Made by a program: the position numbers and the translations under genes
Shown: piece by piece, positions 49,776-58,971 of the stretch
How positions within the stretch are numbered: the stretch's first letter is position 1
How the letters are laid out: every line of letters starts with the position of its first letter
Notes under the pieces: generated by a model
What the model was told of the DNA's origin: nothing
Database searches by the model: none
What the model saw: the letters and a program-made list of their open reading frames with translations, nothing else
Assembly (NCBI RefSeq): GCF_037478135.1
Contig: NZ_JBBHDV010000014.1
Span: forward strand, 1-64,000
Reading direction: 5' to 3'
DNA: 64,000 bases
DNA from: Denitratimonas sp037478135
GTDB taxonomy: Bacteria > Pseudomonadota > Gammaproteobacteria > Xanthomonadales > Xanthomonadaceae

Positions 49776-50666
49776 TTAGCCGGCGATCAAGTCGTCCACG
49801 GATCCTGCGAACAGATCGGCCAGGTCGATCCCGTCATCGCTGCCGCTCCATGGATCGTGTTCTGCCGGATCTTCAATCCTGCTTTGCTGCGAGGGCAGCG
49901 CCTGGTCAAACGTGGGTCGAAGACCCAGATGCGAAGTCGGATGACTCCACTTAATCTCGGCCAAGATCGTTTCAATGCGTGCACAGGCATCCAGCGGCGG
50001 GCGATCTTCCGGTGTCACGATGTAGTCCTGTGTCAGCTCATCCCAGGCCAAGCCAAACCCGCCCCAGCGCGGCCGACCAAAGCGGAAGGGATCCAGTGGG
50101 CTTGGTTGCACGCGAGCGCGGCGGTAGGACCATGCAGCGTTCCTGATGAAGGCCCGGATCTGCGTGGGCCGCATCTGCGTCGCCGTGGCGATCGTTTCCG
50201 CATCATGGCCGTGGACCAGCCATCGTTCGAGCACATCCACCCACACGATGCGCTGCGCCTCACCCAGCTCGCCCAGCAACGGCAGCCGGGCCATGGCCAC
50301 GTCGAACGCGATGGGATCCAGGAAGCGGGCAGGGTAGTGAAGCAGGAAGTAGAACTCAGCCGAACGGCGGATCTGCGTCTGGGCACGCCGCAAGGTGGAC
50401 ACGTAGATGGGCAAGGCCAGCGACTTGACCAGGCCGCACCGGGTCCAGTCGGTCAGCACCACCACCTGCCGGCGCATGATCTTGTCCGGCGCCAGCAGGA
50501 CGGCCGCATAGCGCAACTGCGCATCCACCCTCAGCTGCTCATCCACGACACGGAACGGCTCTACCGAATGCACCTGGGCACGCTCCATGGCGTACAGGGC
50601 CTGCTTGACCGGGTGCCGATCCTCGGACACCAGCTTGGCCGCATTGCGAAGCGGGAAGGCGCTCAT
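49776..50666 (-). CDS. ICE transfer-region protein of unknown function
   Basis: 296 aa. N-terminal helical part, mid region RRSAEFYFLLHYPARFLDPIAFDVAMARLPLL, and a helix-turn-helix-like stretch (GHDAETIATATQMRPTQIRAFIRNAAW, about 155-180). Acidic C-terminus. Overlaps the upstream PH-domain gene (ATGA). Last gene of the transfer block on this strand. Confidence 0.55.
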   Translation of the reverse strand: MSAFPLRNAAKLVSEDRHPVKQALYAMERAQVHSVEPFRVVDEQLRVDAQLRYAAVLLAPDKIMRRQVVVLTDWTRCGLVKSLALPIYVSTLRRAQTQIRRSAEFYFLLHYPARFLDPIAFDVAMARLPLLGELGEAQRIVWVDVLERWLVHGHDAETIATATQMRPTQIRAFIRNAAWSYRRARVQPSPLDPFRFGRPRWGGFGLAWDELTQDYIVTPEDRPPLDACARIETILAEIKWSHPTSHLGLRPTFDQALPSQQSRIEDPAEHDPWSGSDDGIDLADLFAGSVDDLIAG

Positions 50667-51085
50667 CGGTCGATCTCCCGCACTCCCTTGGCCTGCCTTT
50701 CACGCAGCACCGTGGAGCGCAGCAGCTCCAGCACCTGATCGCTGTTGGCGATGGCCTCCAGACGCACCACGGGCGCCGTCTGATCGGATGTCAGCAGCTC
50801 GATGGTGCCCATGCCGAGCATGCGCTGCCACACCGGTTTGCTCAGCGACAGATCCTTGATCCGGAACAGCTCCACCTGTTCGACCTGGCGGTTCAGGACA
50901 CCATGCCGAATGGTGAGGGTTTCACCCGTGGCCTGATAGGACACCGCCCGCAGACTGAGCCACTGCCAAGCAGCAATCAGCAGCGGCACCACCAGCAGCG
51001 CACCCAGCGCGCACAGCATGTAGATGTTGGCATTCAGGACTTGGCTCGGGCGTCCTTGCCACAAGATGTTCGTGTGTTCCCTCAC
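50663..51085 (-). CDS. Membrane protein with bacterial PH domain
   Basis: 140 aa. A membrane segment (IYMLCALGALLVVPLLIAAWQWL, about 21-43) is followed by a bPH-type domain (YQATGETLTIRHGVLNRQVEQVELFRIKDLSLSKPVWQRMLGMGTIELLTSD). Found in ICE transfer regions; precise role unknown. Starts 11 nt after the DUF1173-like gene stop. Confidence 0.7.
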   Translation of the reverse strand: MREHTNILWQGRPSQVLNANIYMLCALGALLVVPLLIAAWQWLSLRAVSYQATGETLTIRHGVLNRQVEQVELFRIKDLSLSKPVWQRMLGMGTIELLTSDQTAPVVRLEAIANSDQVLELLRSTVLRERQAKGVREIDR

Positions 51086-51096
51086 AGCATCCTCTC

Positions 51097-52362
51097 CTAT
51101 CGAAACACCCGAGCCGGGAACGCCGGCATCGGGTCATTGGCCACCGCGTCCCATGACCAGCAGCGGCCGGCGAATTGTTCGTCGTAGTACGCCTGCTTTT
51201 CTTCGCGCCGGGCCTCGTAGGCCGGCGTGGCCATGCCGTACACCTCCATCGGGTACGGCGTACCGGCATCGAGCAACACAAAATCCGGCAGCACTGCATC
51301 AACCTCCGCGTCATAGCGCAGGGGCTTGTAGAACCGTCGCTCGTTCTGGATCAGGCGAGACGCCACCTCATGCTCCAAGCGGCTATCCACGGGGATCAGC
51401 GCCTTGGTACAGGCCATCATCCCGGCATCAATGACCGCGCAGCGCATGTTGTTGCGCCGGTCCACACCTTGGGTTTCCAGCATGAACAGCCCAACGACCT
51501 GATCGCTGGACGCCGCCAGCTGCGTGTGCCGTTCGTACAGGCGCTCAAAGTCATCGGGCACCAGATTCAGATACAGGCGGGTCAGGCCGGCAACGCGCAC
51601 CGCACGCGGCCGGTCCCAGAACCCGGCGACCTGACCCATTACCATCAGTCGATCACCGCCGCGCTTTCTGCGACCTGGCTGGAACAGCGTCCACAGCACC
51701 TCGGCCTGGGCCTTCTTGTCCTGCTCGCCAGGAAAGGGCGGGACGAAGACGCAGCGGTTGACCACGGGCACCGGCTCTTGTCCGCGCTGCCGGATCCGGG
51801 TGTGGCCCGCAGCTGCCCGCAGGGCGGTGATCGCAGGCCACCAGCGCCGATCACTGAAACGCGGATGCCAGTGATTGATGCGGGCCTCTTCCCACAGCAG
51901 GTGCAGCAACCCAAGCGCCGACATGGCGCGCTGCCGGCGACGTGGCTGGCCAACACCCAGACCGGTGGTGCGCACCTCCGTGGTGTCTGCCGGTGGCGGC
52001 GCCCGGTTCAAGCCGTGGCGCAGGGACACCACCAGGTTCTCGCCGTCGTGGCTGACCACCCGATCGACGTAACCCTTGCGGCCGGATTGCTCGATGTTGG
52101 GTCGCCAGAACCAGCAATCCGGATCGTGCCCTGGTCCTGACTCTGGATAGATCGCCAGAAACAGTCGTTCCTGGGCGCCAATCTGCCGCACAGTGATCTT
52201 GGGTGCCGGCGTGGTGCAGGTGCACAGGACCGGTTCGCGCTTGATCCTGTCCAGATGCGCTTTCAGGGCCATCTGCCAATCCGGGTCATCCGGGTGACCT
52301 ACCGGCATCGGCACGCGATCACCGGCAGCATCCAGCAGCAGTACCTGTGCCTTGGCGATCAT
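51097..52362 (-). CDS. DUF1173-like ICE protein
   Basis: 421 aa. CTCTTPAPKITVRQI...LFLAIYPESGPGHDPDCWFWRP near the start fits DUF1173 (C-x-C followed by a W-P/H-C motif). The C-terminal part (MEVYGMATPAYEARREEKQAYYDEQFAGRCWSWDA) could be nuclease-like. Function not established. Overlaps the PcfJ-like gene (ATGA). Confidence 0.6.
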   Translation of the reverse strand: MIAKAQVLLLDAAGDRVPMPVGHPDDPDWQMALKAHLDRIKREPVLCTCTTPAPKITVRQIGAQERLFLAIYPESGPGHDPDCWFWRPNIEQSGRKGYVDRVVSHDGENLVVSLRHGLNRAPPPADTTEVRTTGLGVGQPRRRQRAMSALGLLHLLWEEARINHWHPRFSDRRWWPAITALRAAAGHTRIRQRGQEPVPVVNRCVFVPPFPGEQDKKAQAEVLWTLFQPGRRKRGGDRLMVMGQVAGFWDRPRAVRVAGLTRLYLNLVPDDFERLYERHTQLAASSDQVVGLFMLETQGVDRRNNMRCAVIDAGMMACTKALIPVDSRLEHEVASRLIQNERRFYKPLRYDAEVDAVLPDFVLLDAGTPYPMEVYGMATPAYEARREEKQAYYDEQFAGRCWSWDAVANDPMPAFPARVFR

Positions 52363-54086
52363 GCCTGCTCCATCCAGAAGTCCATCATCCTGACTTCAAT
52401 CAGCGAGGTGACCTTGTCCTTGGCCAGCAGCTTTTTGGGCCACCGCTTGCGCCCCTTTTTTTTCAGATAGCCGTGCAGCCACCTGGCAGCTTTCAGGCAA
52501 CGTGCGCTGGGATCCCTGTTGTCGCGCCCGAAGTGCTGCCCGATGTGAAGAATGGGCTTTCCGTCAACCCGCTCTTGAACAAACTCGATCGTTGAAAGCG
52601 AACGTCCATCCTGACGCAATGAGACAATGCGACTTTCTCCCATCAGGCAGGGACTGTCGTAGGAACCCACGCAATGAGACAACGCAGCCCCTTCTTTGAG
52701 AAGTTCACCGCTGCTCAACAACTCGACAGCGACGATCTTGGAGTTGGGAATGTCAAGCTGGGCCTCGGGCATCAGCCCAGGCCAGCTTGTAGGGTCGGAT
52801 TCTCCCAGCAACGATGAGCTGACCTGGCGAGTGATCCGGTCATGGGCCTGATGGTAGGCCGTGGATAGCCGGGCCATCTGGGGCAGTGACATGCTCCGGA
52901 TCCCTCCATAAAACTGAGCCAAACGTCGCCACTGCGCGGTCGATTCGCTGTTGTCATCCGCCGTAGCCACGTGGTGTAGTCGTGCGATTGCTCCATTGAG
53001 TGATTGCAAAGCATCGACAAAGGTCAGCAGGGCGGTGCGAATTTGCTCCAGATCAGAGAGCTTCTTCACACCCCGGAAAAGGCACGGGACCAACTGATTC
53101 CACTGTTCCTCGTATACCGGCAACCCGCCGCCCCACCAGTTATAGGAGGTGCGGCCATCCTCAAGCTCCTGCAAAACCGGATGTACGATTTTCCCCAACA
53201 CCAACCAGTCGCGCCGGGATCTGGGAAGAACATGCTGAGGCAGGTGCTGCATCAGGTCCAAGGGGCTATCAGGACCAGTGATCAGGAACCCGGTGCGCTG
53301 TGTAGTGACGCCGATCATTCGCCGCACCACGAAGTGCGGAATGTCCAGCGCCTTTGACAGCACCTTAGCGGGCGGCACGCCGTCAAATATATCGTCGAAT
53401 TCGCCTTTGCAATTCGGCCTTAGCATGAGTGCTCGCATCAGTGCAGGCCACGTCTTGAGTGCAAATAAAATCCGAGCTGGTCCTTCGCCGCGACTCGCCA
53501 TCGCGTTCACGTACCGCAACATCCTGTCGCCTGTCAGATACTGCATTCCAGCAGACCTGAAAGCGGACACCACATGCGGCACAGATGCCTCGGTAAAAGA
53601 CTTGATGGCATGTATGATCAGCGGCCTGACCGCCCTGATGCGACTATGGATATAGCCAGCACAGTGATCATCAAGTCGAAGAGTGCCCTTGGGGGCCTGA
53701 TTCTTGTAATGCTGCTCAATGATCTTCCAGCGCTCGCGATGAACCCTATTCGCAAGGTTTCGGATGTTGGTTGGGGTTAAAGAAAACGGACAAAACCAAT
53801 CGTACTCATGCTTCCTGATCTTGCGGGTTACCCGGTCAAAGCTGGCAACCAGTGTGTCAAAGACCATGAATTGAACCATGATGGGACCGACTTCAACCCT
53901 CACCGATGGCTTCAAGGAAGCGGCGACGAACGCCCTGCGGAAGGCTTTGGGATGAGAGGTGTGGACGATCGGCCCGCCAACATATTGTGCTTTCCGGTAC
54001 ACGTATTTCTTGGTGTGCAGCGAACGGGCCACATAGGCGAACTTGCGCAGTTTGGTCCATCTGGATGTGACTTCGCGCTGGATCAT
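52359..54086 (-). CDS. PcfJ-domain protein
   Basis: 575 aa, basic. The C-terminal third has the PcfJ pattern (GELLKEGAALSHCVGSYDSPCLMGESRIVSLRQDGRSLSTIEF). PcfJ proteins accompany conjugative plasmids and ICEs; their role is unclear. Several short AT-richer stretches compared with the neighbours. Overlaps genes on both sides by 4 nt. Confidence 0.7.
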   Translation of the reverse strand: MIQREVTSRWTKLRKFAYVARSLHTKKYVYRKAQYVGGPIVHTSHPKAFRRAFVAASLKPSVRVEVGPIMVQFMVFDTLVASFDRVTRKIRKHEYDWFCPFSLTPTNIRNLANRVHRERWKIIEQHYKNQAPKGTLRLDDHCAGYIHSRIRAVRPLIIHAIKSFTEASVPHVVSAFRSAGMQYLTGDRMLRYVNAMASRGEGPARILFALKTWPALMRALMLRPNCKGEFDDIFDGVPPAKVLSKALDIPHFVVRRMIGVTTQRTGFLITGPDSPLDLMQHLPQHVLPRSRRDWLVLGKIVHPVLQELEDGRTSYNWWGGGLPVYEEQWNQLVPCLFRGVKKLSDLEQIRTALLTFVDALQSLNGAIARLHHVATADDNSESTAQWRRLAQFYGGIRSMSLPQMARLSTAYHQAHDRITRQVSSSLLGESDPTSWPGLMPEAQLDIPNSKIVAVELLSSGELLKEGAALSHCVGSYDSPCLMGESRIVSLRQDGRSLSTIEFVQERVDGKPILHIGQHFGRDNRDPSARCLKAARWLHGYLKKKGRKRWPKKLLAKDKVTSLIEVRMMDFWMEQA

Positions 54087-54583
54087 CCCTGATCCTCCTG
54101 CTTATCCCCGTGCTCGAAGATCAGATCGGCCATCTGCTCCACGATCTCTTCGGCCACGCGCTGGCCACGGGGTGTGATCCGGTACACGTAGTCTTTCACC
54201 CCGGATTTCTCATCGCGGCCGACGCTGATGGACTCGATCAGCCCCTTGAACTTCAACTTCCGGGTGATGGTGTAGGTAAAGCCGCGATCCGAGTCGCCGT
54301 AGCCAATCTGCCGGGCATCGGCATAGCGCACCTGCTCGATGGTGTGCTTGCCGTTGTCGCCCACCAGCGCGATGCCGACCAAGGCCAGGCGTTGCGCTGT
54401 TGGCAGCGGATCCACCTGGCGCCAGCCGCTCATCCAGGCGCCGTGCTCGAAGGAGTCTTCGGGGTCCGGGCAGGCGCTTTCGTCTTCGCCGGCAAAGCGG
54501 GCAATGACGCCTTCCTCGTGGACGGCCTGGAAGTATTCCTTGCCGGACAGAGGCGGGGTGGATTCCTTCTGAGGCTCGCTCAC
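54083..54583 (-). CDS. Winged-helix-like protein with N-terminal RMF-like segment
   Basis: 166 aa from GTG 54583, which overlaps the previous stop (GTGA); ATG 54616 is alternative. Residues about 15-50 (GKEYFQAVHEEGVIARFAGEDESACPDPEDSFEHGAWMSGWR) resemble ribosome modulation factor (CP...W..GWR). The rest looks like a winged helix (TIEQVRYADARQIGYGDSDRGFTYTITRKLKFKGLIESI). Possible regulator. Confidence 0.5.
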   Translation of the reverse strand: MSEPQKESTPPLSGKEYFQAVHEEGVIARFAGEDESACPDPEDSFEHGAWMSGWRQVDPLPTAQRLALVGIALVGDNGKHTIEQVRYADARQIGYGDSDRGFTYTITRKLKFKGLIESISVGRDEKSGVKDYVYRITPRGQRVAEEIVEQMADLIFEHGDKQEDQG

Positions 54584-54975
54584 GGCGCCCGCCCTCCCAA
54601 CCATGGCAACTCGCACGCCGGGTCATCTTCCGGTCGCCAGTAGCCGATATCGCTGCCGATGGTCTGGGCGCAGTACAGCGCGTGCCGCCGCGTGCGTTCG
54701 TTGACCTCGGTGTCCATCATCCGGCGCCACTCCCGTAACCGGTAGTGGTTCATCTTCCGCTGCTTTTCATCGGATTCGCTTAGGTTCTGTCCTTCGATGA
54801 TGTAGCGCGCTGACGTTGCGGCCGGCGCGCTGGTCACTGCCGAATCGGGTGCCGACAGTGCCAGCCCTGGCCATGCCGCCAGCAGGCCCAGGCTGAACAA
54901 CACACCCCTCGCGGGTGAGCAAAAATTGCGCACGACGCCCGCCAGGCGTACAGTGCAACCATCCCTCAGTCTCAT
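54580..54975 (-). CDS. Exported protein of unknown function
   Basis: 131 aa from ATG 54975. A signal-like hydrophobic stretch (GVLFSLGLLAAWPGLALSA, about 24-42), then a helical part with YRLREWRRMMDTEVNERTRRHALYC. Located directly after TraG in the transfer block. Divergent from the small plus-strand gene at 55024. Confidence 0.5.
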   Translation of the reverse strand: MRLRDGCTVRLAGVVRNFCSPARGVLFSLGLLAAWPGLALSAPDSAVTSAPAATSARYIIEGQNLSESDEKQRKMNHYRLREWRRMMDTEVNERTRRHALYCAQTIGSDIGYWRPEDDPACELPWLGGRAP

Positions 54976-55023
54976 GTGGTGAGATCCCTCTACTACGTGA
55001 GGCCCCTTCCAAGGAGCCAGGTC

Positions 55024-55224
55024 ATGCTGAAATCCATCCTCAACGCCGCTGTCAATGCCTTCCGGGCACCTCCGGTGCCGGAGGGTGTGGTGGCCAATGT
55101 GATCAAAACTACCCCACCGAAGGGCAACGAAGTTGTTGATCTGATCTACAACCCGACTCACCCGCTTACCGTTGCGAACATCAACCCTTTCAGCATCTGG
55201 GATGACTATGGGTGGGGTGACTAA
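55024..55224 (+). CDS. Small peptide gene, opposite strand inside the transfer block
   Basis: 66 aa (MLKSILNAAVNAFRAPPVPEG...). A strong AAGGAG lies 7 nt before ATG 55024. The C-terminus is aromatic/acidic (NINPFSIWDDYGWGD). No family recognised. Followed 38 nt later by a bidirectional terminator shared with TraG. The only plus-strand gene between 39.2 and 64 kb. Confidence 0.55.
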   Translation: MLKSILNAAVNAFRAPPVPEGVVANVIKTTPPKGNEVVDLIYNPTHPLTVANINPFSIWDDYGWGD

Positions 55225-55262
55225 GCTCAACGTAGATTTTCCATATCTGGATTAGTTTTAAA

Positions 55263-55285
55263 GAAACGGGGCATAGCCCCGTTTC
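55263..55285. terminator. Bidirectional terminator
   Basis: Perfect GAAACGGGGC/GCCCCGTTTC stem with loop ATA between the convergent ends of the small 55024 gene and traG. It abuts the traG stop codon. Confidence 0.8.
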
Positions 55286-57115
55286 TCATTTCCGGATGAT
55301 GTCTGATGCGCCACGAGCTGCCGTACCAATAACTGCACCGCCAACACCACCAGTTGCTGCCGCAACAGGTGCAGCGGCAGCAATAGCCGCCGCGCCAGCA
55401 GCTGACCGGACACCCTGATCCGCCCGGTTACCCGCGCTCTCGGTGCTGGACATCATGCCCTTCATGCCTTCGTTCAGGCCGTTGATGCCGACGACACCGG
55501 CCCAGCCCAGCAGCATGGAGAAGATCGCCGGCATGCCCAGGTAGAGCATGACCGTGGTCAGCTCCACCACCGAACTCATCTGGTACTCGCTCAGCTGCAT
55601 TGCATAACGAGCGAACGAGATCGAAGCATCGTTCGGCCCAAAGCTCCCGGTTTCGATCAGGGACTGGTTACTGGCGAACAGGGCAAACAGCAGCTCATCC
55701 GCCCAGGCCGCGATCGCCCACAACACGGTCCAGAAACGCACCGTGAAGTACCCGATCCCGCACACCATCAACGTGCTCAGGCTGTAGCGGCCAATCACCA
55801 TCACAATGGGCACCAGCGCGATGATCACCATGATGAGGATCGACTGCACCAAGGGTGCGGCCTTCATGATGAGGGGCATCTTGATGGACAGAGAGAACTT
55901 CTCTGAGGCAAGGCCATATGTTTGGCCTACTGATCTCACGTTTTCCATGTTGATCAAACTGGAGAGCCCACCGGGATTCAGTGGGTTTATCCACTTGAAA
56001 GCATGATCCGCAGCTGTCAAACCAGCAGAAATAGCCCGATCAGCACGCGAAGAAGCCGTGTGCACCAGATTCCCAGCTGCCATGTGAACTAGCATGTCCT
56101 CATCAATTCCACCGGACATGTCGATGTTGAATCCCGCCCATTGGGCTGCACCCATTACCGCTCCCTGTATGCCGGCCAGGACTTCGCCTTTGCTCTTGGT
56201 GCCGCCCGACATGTTCCTGGCAGCTTCTTCCACTAGACCATGGTGAAGATCGGGCTTTCCATTACGGAGATCGTTCCACCATTCATCACAGTTCGGGCGG
56301 CCATCGCCTTCGTAGCCAGGGACCGGCGCCGAGGCTTTCAGGGTGTTTCCGCAGAAGTCTGGATTGGGGCAGGGGACATACAGTCCCACCGTACTGCGAA
56401 GCAAACTGTTACCGATGTAATCCATGGATCGGTTTGAGCCGATGGCATTGCCTTCGAGCATTTGCATCACGCCCTGATGGTTGGATGTTCCAACGCCCGC
56501 CTTCCATCCCTCCATCTTGTTCATGGCCGGGATGTAGCACTCTCTGGTAAAGCGCTGTACTTGGCTGCTCAAATTCGGATCTATGATGTTGGCTGCCGCC
56601 GCCACGCTCTGAAGCTCACGCAAGCCAGCACGCTGAGGCAACCCGGACACCATCGCGTTGATGAAGCCGCCACTGATCGAGGACAGGCCCGCCCAGAAGA
56701 TCGGCAATTTGATCGTGCTGCCGGCAGCTCCTCCTGCCATGCCTGGCATCGGTGCGGCGTCATAGCCCGTTCCGGTGCTGCCGTAGCTCACGCCCGACAC
56801 ACATGCCGCCGATGGATTGCCCAGGGTCGGCGGGCAAGTGAAAGTGACGGTGCTGACGTTGATCCCGGTGGTCGGGACTACGCAGAAAGCCACCACCAGC
56901 ACCATGACGCCCAGCGACCAGAACATGCGCCTGATCGACACCTGGGTCGCGTCACGCGACTCCTGTGCCTCCATCGGTTCGCGGGTGTTCTGGTAGATCG
57001 CGATCAGGAACGGGATCCACGCGATGCCGGTGAGCGTCAGCAGCTCCCAGACTAGGCCATAGAGGGTCCACCCCACAATGGTCGTGTAAAGCTCCGCATA
57101 CGAAAAAACGCCCAT
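55286..57115 (-). CDS. TraG N-terminal-domain conjugation protein
   Basis: 609 aa inner-membrane protein. Membrane segments near the N-terminus (LYTTIVGWTLYGLVWELLTL; MFWSLGVMVLVVAFCVVPTTG) and in the last third (ILIMVIIALVPIVMVIGRYSL; FWTVLWAIAAWADELLF; MLLGWAGVVGI). Matches TraG_N proteins of F-like and ICE type IV secretion systems, which act in mating-pair stabilisation and assembly. Starts 2 nt after the stop of the 57117 gene region. Confidence 0.82.
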   Translation of the reverse strand: MGVFSYAELYTTIVGWTLYGLVWELLTLTGIAWIPFLIAIYQNTREPMEAQESRDATQVSIRRMFWSLGVMVLVVAFCVVPTTGINVSTVTFTCPPTLGNPSAACVSGVSYGSTGTGYDAAPMPGMAGGAAGSTIKLPIFWAGLSSISGGFINAMVSGLPQRAGLRELQSVAAAANIIDPNLSSQVQRFTRECYIPAMNKMEGWKAGVGTSNHQGVMQMLEGNAIGSNRSMDYIGNSLLRSTVGLYVPCPNPDFCGNTLKASAPVPGYEGDGRPNCDEWWNDLRNGKPDLHHGLVEEAARNMSGGTKSKGEVLAGIQGAVMGAAQWAGFNIDMSGGIDEDMLVHMAAGNLVHTASSRADRAISAGLTAADHAFKWINPLNPGGLSSLINMENVRSVGQTYGLASEKFSLSIKMPLIMKAAPLVQSILIMVIIALVPIVMVIGRYSLSTLMVCGIGYFTVRFWTVLWAIAAWADELLFALFASNQSLIETGSFGPNDASISFARYAMQLSEYQMSSVVELTTVMLYLGMPAIFSMLLGWAGVVGINGLNEGMKGMMSSTESAGNRADQGVRSAAGAAAIAAAAPVAAATGGVGGAVIGTAARGASDIIRK

Positions 57116-57116
57116 A

Positions 57117-57527
57117 TCAGCCTCGCACCAGAGAGATCCAAAGGGGAAGATTCAGGACCACGACATCCACGAAGATCGCAGCGCCGATGAACAGACGATC
57201 ACGCTGGAGGGTTGCCGCCAGACGAGCCTGACTCCAACCCTCCCGGCCGCTGCGCCACACCAACACCCGTGGCCACACCAGGAACACCGCTGCACCAAAC
57301 ACACCGCGTGCAATGGCCGAGGGCCAGCGTGCCCCCTGTAGCGCCTCCTGCATCCGCCACATGCCTTGCGCACCCGGTCCGAACGCCCAATGGGACAGGA
57401 TCAGGGTGAGCAGGGCCGCAGCCGCCAGGGCCATCAGGACACCGAACAGGAGCCGTGCTCGCCGCCACCAACGGCGAGTACGGGTCATGGTCACGGGCGC
57501 GGAATCAGTCATCGGCATGTCCATCAC
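57117..57527 (-). CDS. Membrane protein of the transfer operon
   Basis: 136 aa with a basic N-terminus (TRTRRWWRRARLL) and about three membrane segments (LLFGVLMALAAAALLTLILS; GVFGAAVFLVWPRVLVW; LFIGAAIFVDVVVLNLPLWIS). Conserved position between PFL_4711 and TraG genes in this ICE class. Overlaps the PFL_4711 gene by 4 nt. Function unknown. Confidence 0.6.
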   Translation of the reverse strand: MMDMPMTDSAPVTMTRTRRWWRRARLLFGVLMALAAAALLTLILSHWAFGPGAQGMWRMQEALQGARWPSAIARGVFGAAVFLVWPRVLVWRSGREGWSQARLAATLQRDRLFIGAAIFVDVVVLNLPLWISLVRG

Positions 57528-58942
57528 GGGGTTTCATCGCCGACAAGACCACCACGCGAAGGCGCGCCATGTTCCATGCCACCGCCGCCGTCCGGGGAAT
57601 TGATGATGATCGGCTCCATCCGGCGTGCTGCCTGTTCGCCCAGGATCAGCAGGGCCGTGTTGCTGACCAACTCATGCCGGATCCGTGTCTCGAACATCAG
57701 TTCTTCCACTTCCTCGTACAGCTCAGCGATCGCCTCATTGATCTGGGTGGTTGCCGGCGAGTTGCGAACGTCCGGAAGATCCCGCGCCGCCAGCAGCGCC
57801 CGGCGCACCAGCAGCAGCTTTTCGATGTTCCGGGCAACGGCCACTTCGTCTGCCAGCCGCTTCACATAGGCAGCTCGCTCTTCGCCCTGCATCTGCCGCA
57901 GCGCATCGAGCGTTTGCTCGGTGATGTTCAGCGACGGCGCACTGATGGCCTCGACCATTGCCTCGCTGAGCGGCTGCCCCATGCTCTGCTGGATGGCCTG
58001 ACCAATGTTGACGTTGACCATGGTGGAATCACGCTCCACGAAGGGCAGAATGCCCTTGCCAGGCTGGTATTCCTTGCCCGGCGTATCGTAGGTAAAGACC
58101 GTGGTGTCACCGACGACCTGGGCCGCAAACTCTGCGACTTCCTCGGGTCGATCCCAAAGGCCCGCCAGACGATCAGAACTACCCGATCCGCTGCCGCTGG
58201 GGATTGGTGCATTCGAGCAGATTTCATTGGGTCGGCCCGATCCCTGGCGATCGAGCATGATGTTGATGCCGGCCACCACCGCGTCGCGCACCGGTTTGAT
58301 CGGTCGCTGACCTTCGCCACCGGCCTTGTCGTCACTGTCATCGGAGCAGATCCAGGTGGTGCCATCGCGGCCGTTGTCTTCTGCGACTTCTTCCTTGATC
58401 GCTGGCGCCTTTGCTGGATTTGCAGCACCCTTTTCCTGCCAGGAGTTCCACTGACCCACACGGATCCATTCCTGGAAGGCATTACGATCCTCATCGGCCA
58501 TCGCGGCTTCAAGCTGCTGACAGGAGGCCACCGAGATATTCACCCGGGCTTTGGCCTCAAGCAGGGCGTTCTGGAAGATGTCGTAAAGACCCGGGTTGAT
58601 GCGCTGAAGGATCAGTGCCGGCAGCGAGGCAATGGCGGAGTTCGCAGCCTGTACCATCATGTTCTGCAAGTCATCGGCCGCGCCCTTCACGCTGTCCAGC
58701 ACGCCGGCGATGTTCTCTTTGAGATTGAACTTGCCACAGGAGAAATTCGCGCCCGCCCGGAAGTTCACGCCCATCGAATAGGTATAGGACAGGTGTGCCG
58801 CAGGCGGCACAGGGGAGGCGCCACCCAGGCGGTAGTACATCGGGCCACGCTGAGCGTTGGCCGACTCCGCAGCAAACATCATCCCTGCGGTCAACACCGC
58901 GCCTGCGGCCATGCTCGTAATCACCAGTCGCTTCGCGTTCAT
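57524..58942 (-). CDS. PFL_4711 family ICE protein (TraH-like)
   Basis: 472 aa from ATG 58942 with signal peptide (MNAKRLVITSMAAGAVLTAGMMFAAESANA). Then RGPMYYRLGGASPVPPA and NFSCGKFNLKENIAGVLDSVKGAADDLQNMM, typical of TIGR03755. The equivalent of F-plasmid TraH, a periplasmic assembly factor for the mating channel or pilus. An in-frame ATG at 58975 lies before the signal peptide. Confidence 0.82.
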   Translation of the reverse strand: MNAKRLVITSMAAGAVLTAGMMFAAESANAQRGPMYYRLGGASPVPPAAHLSYTYSMGVNFRAGANFSCGKFNLKENIAGVLDSVKGAADDLQNMMVQAANSAIASLPALILQRINPGLYDIFQNALLEAKARVNISVASCQQLEAAMADEDRNAFQEWIRVGQWNSWQEKGAANPAKAPAIKEEVAEDNGRDGTTWICSDDSDDKAGGEGQRPIKPVRDAVVAGINIMLDRQGSGRPNEICSNAPIPSGSGSGSSDRLAGLWDRPEEVAEFAAQVVGDTTVFTYDTPGKEYQPGKGILPFVERDSTMVNVNIGQAIQQSMGQPLSEAMVEAISAPSLNITEQTLDALRQMQGEERAAYVKRLADEVAVARNIEKLLLVRRALLAARDLPDVRNSPATTQINEAIAELYEEVEELMFETRIRHELVSNTALLILGEQAARRMEPIIINSPDGGGGMEHGAPSRGGLVGDETP

Positions 58943-58971
58943 CACATCACCCTTTGTCGCAATCGTTCGGT

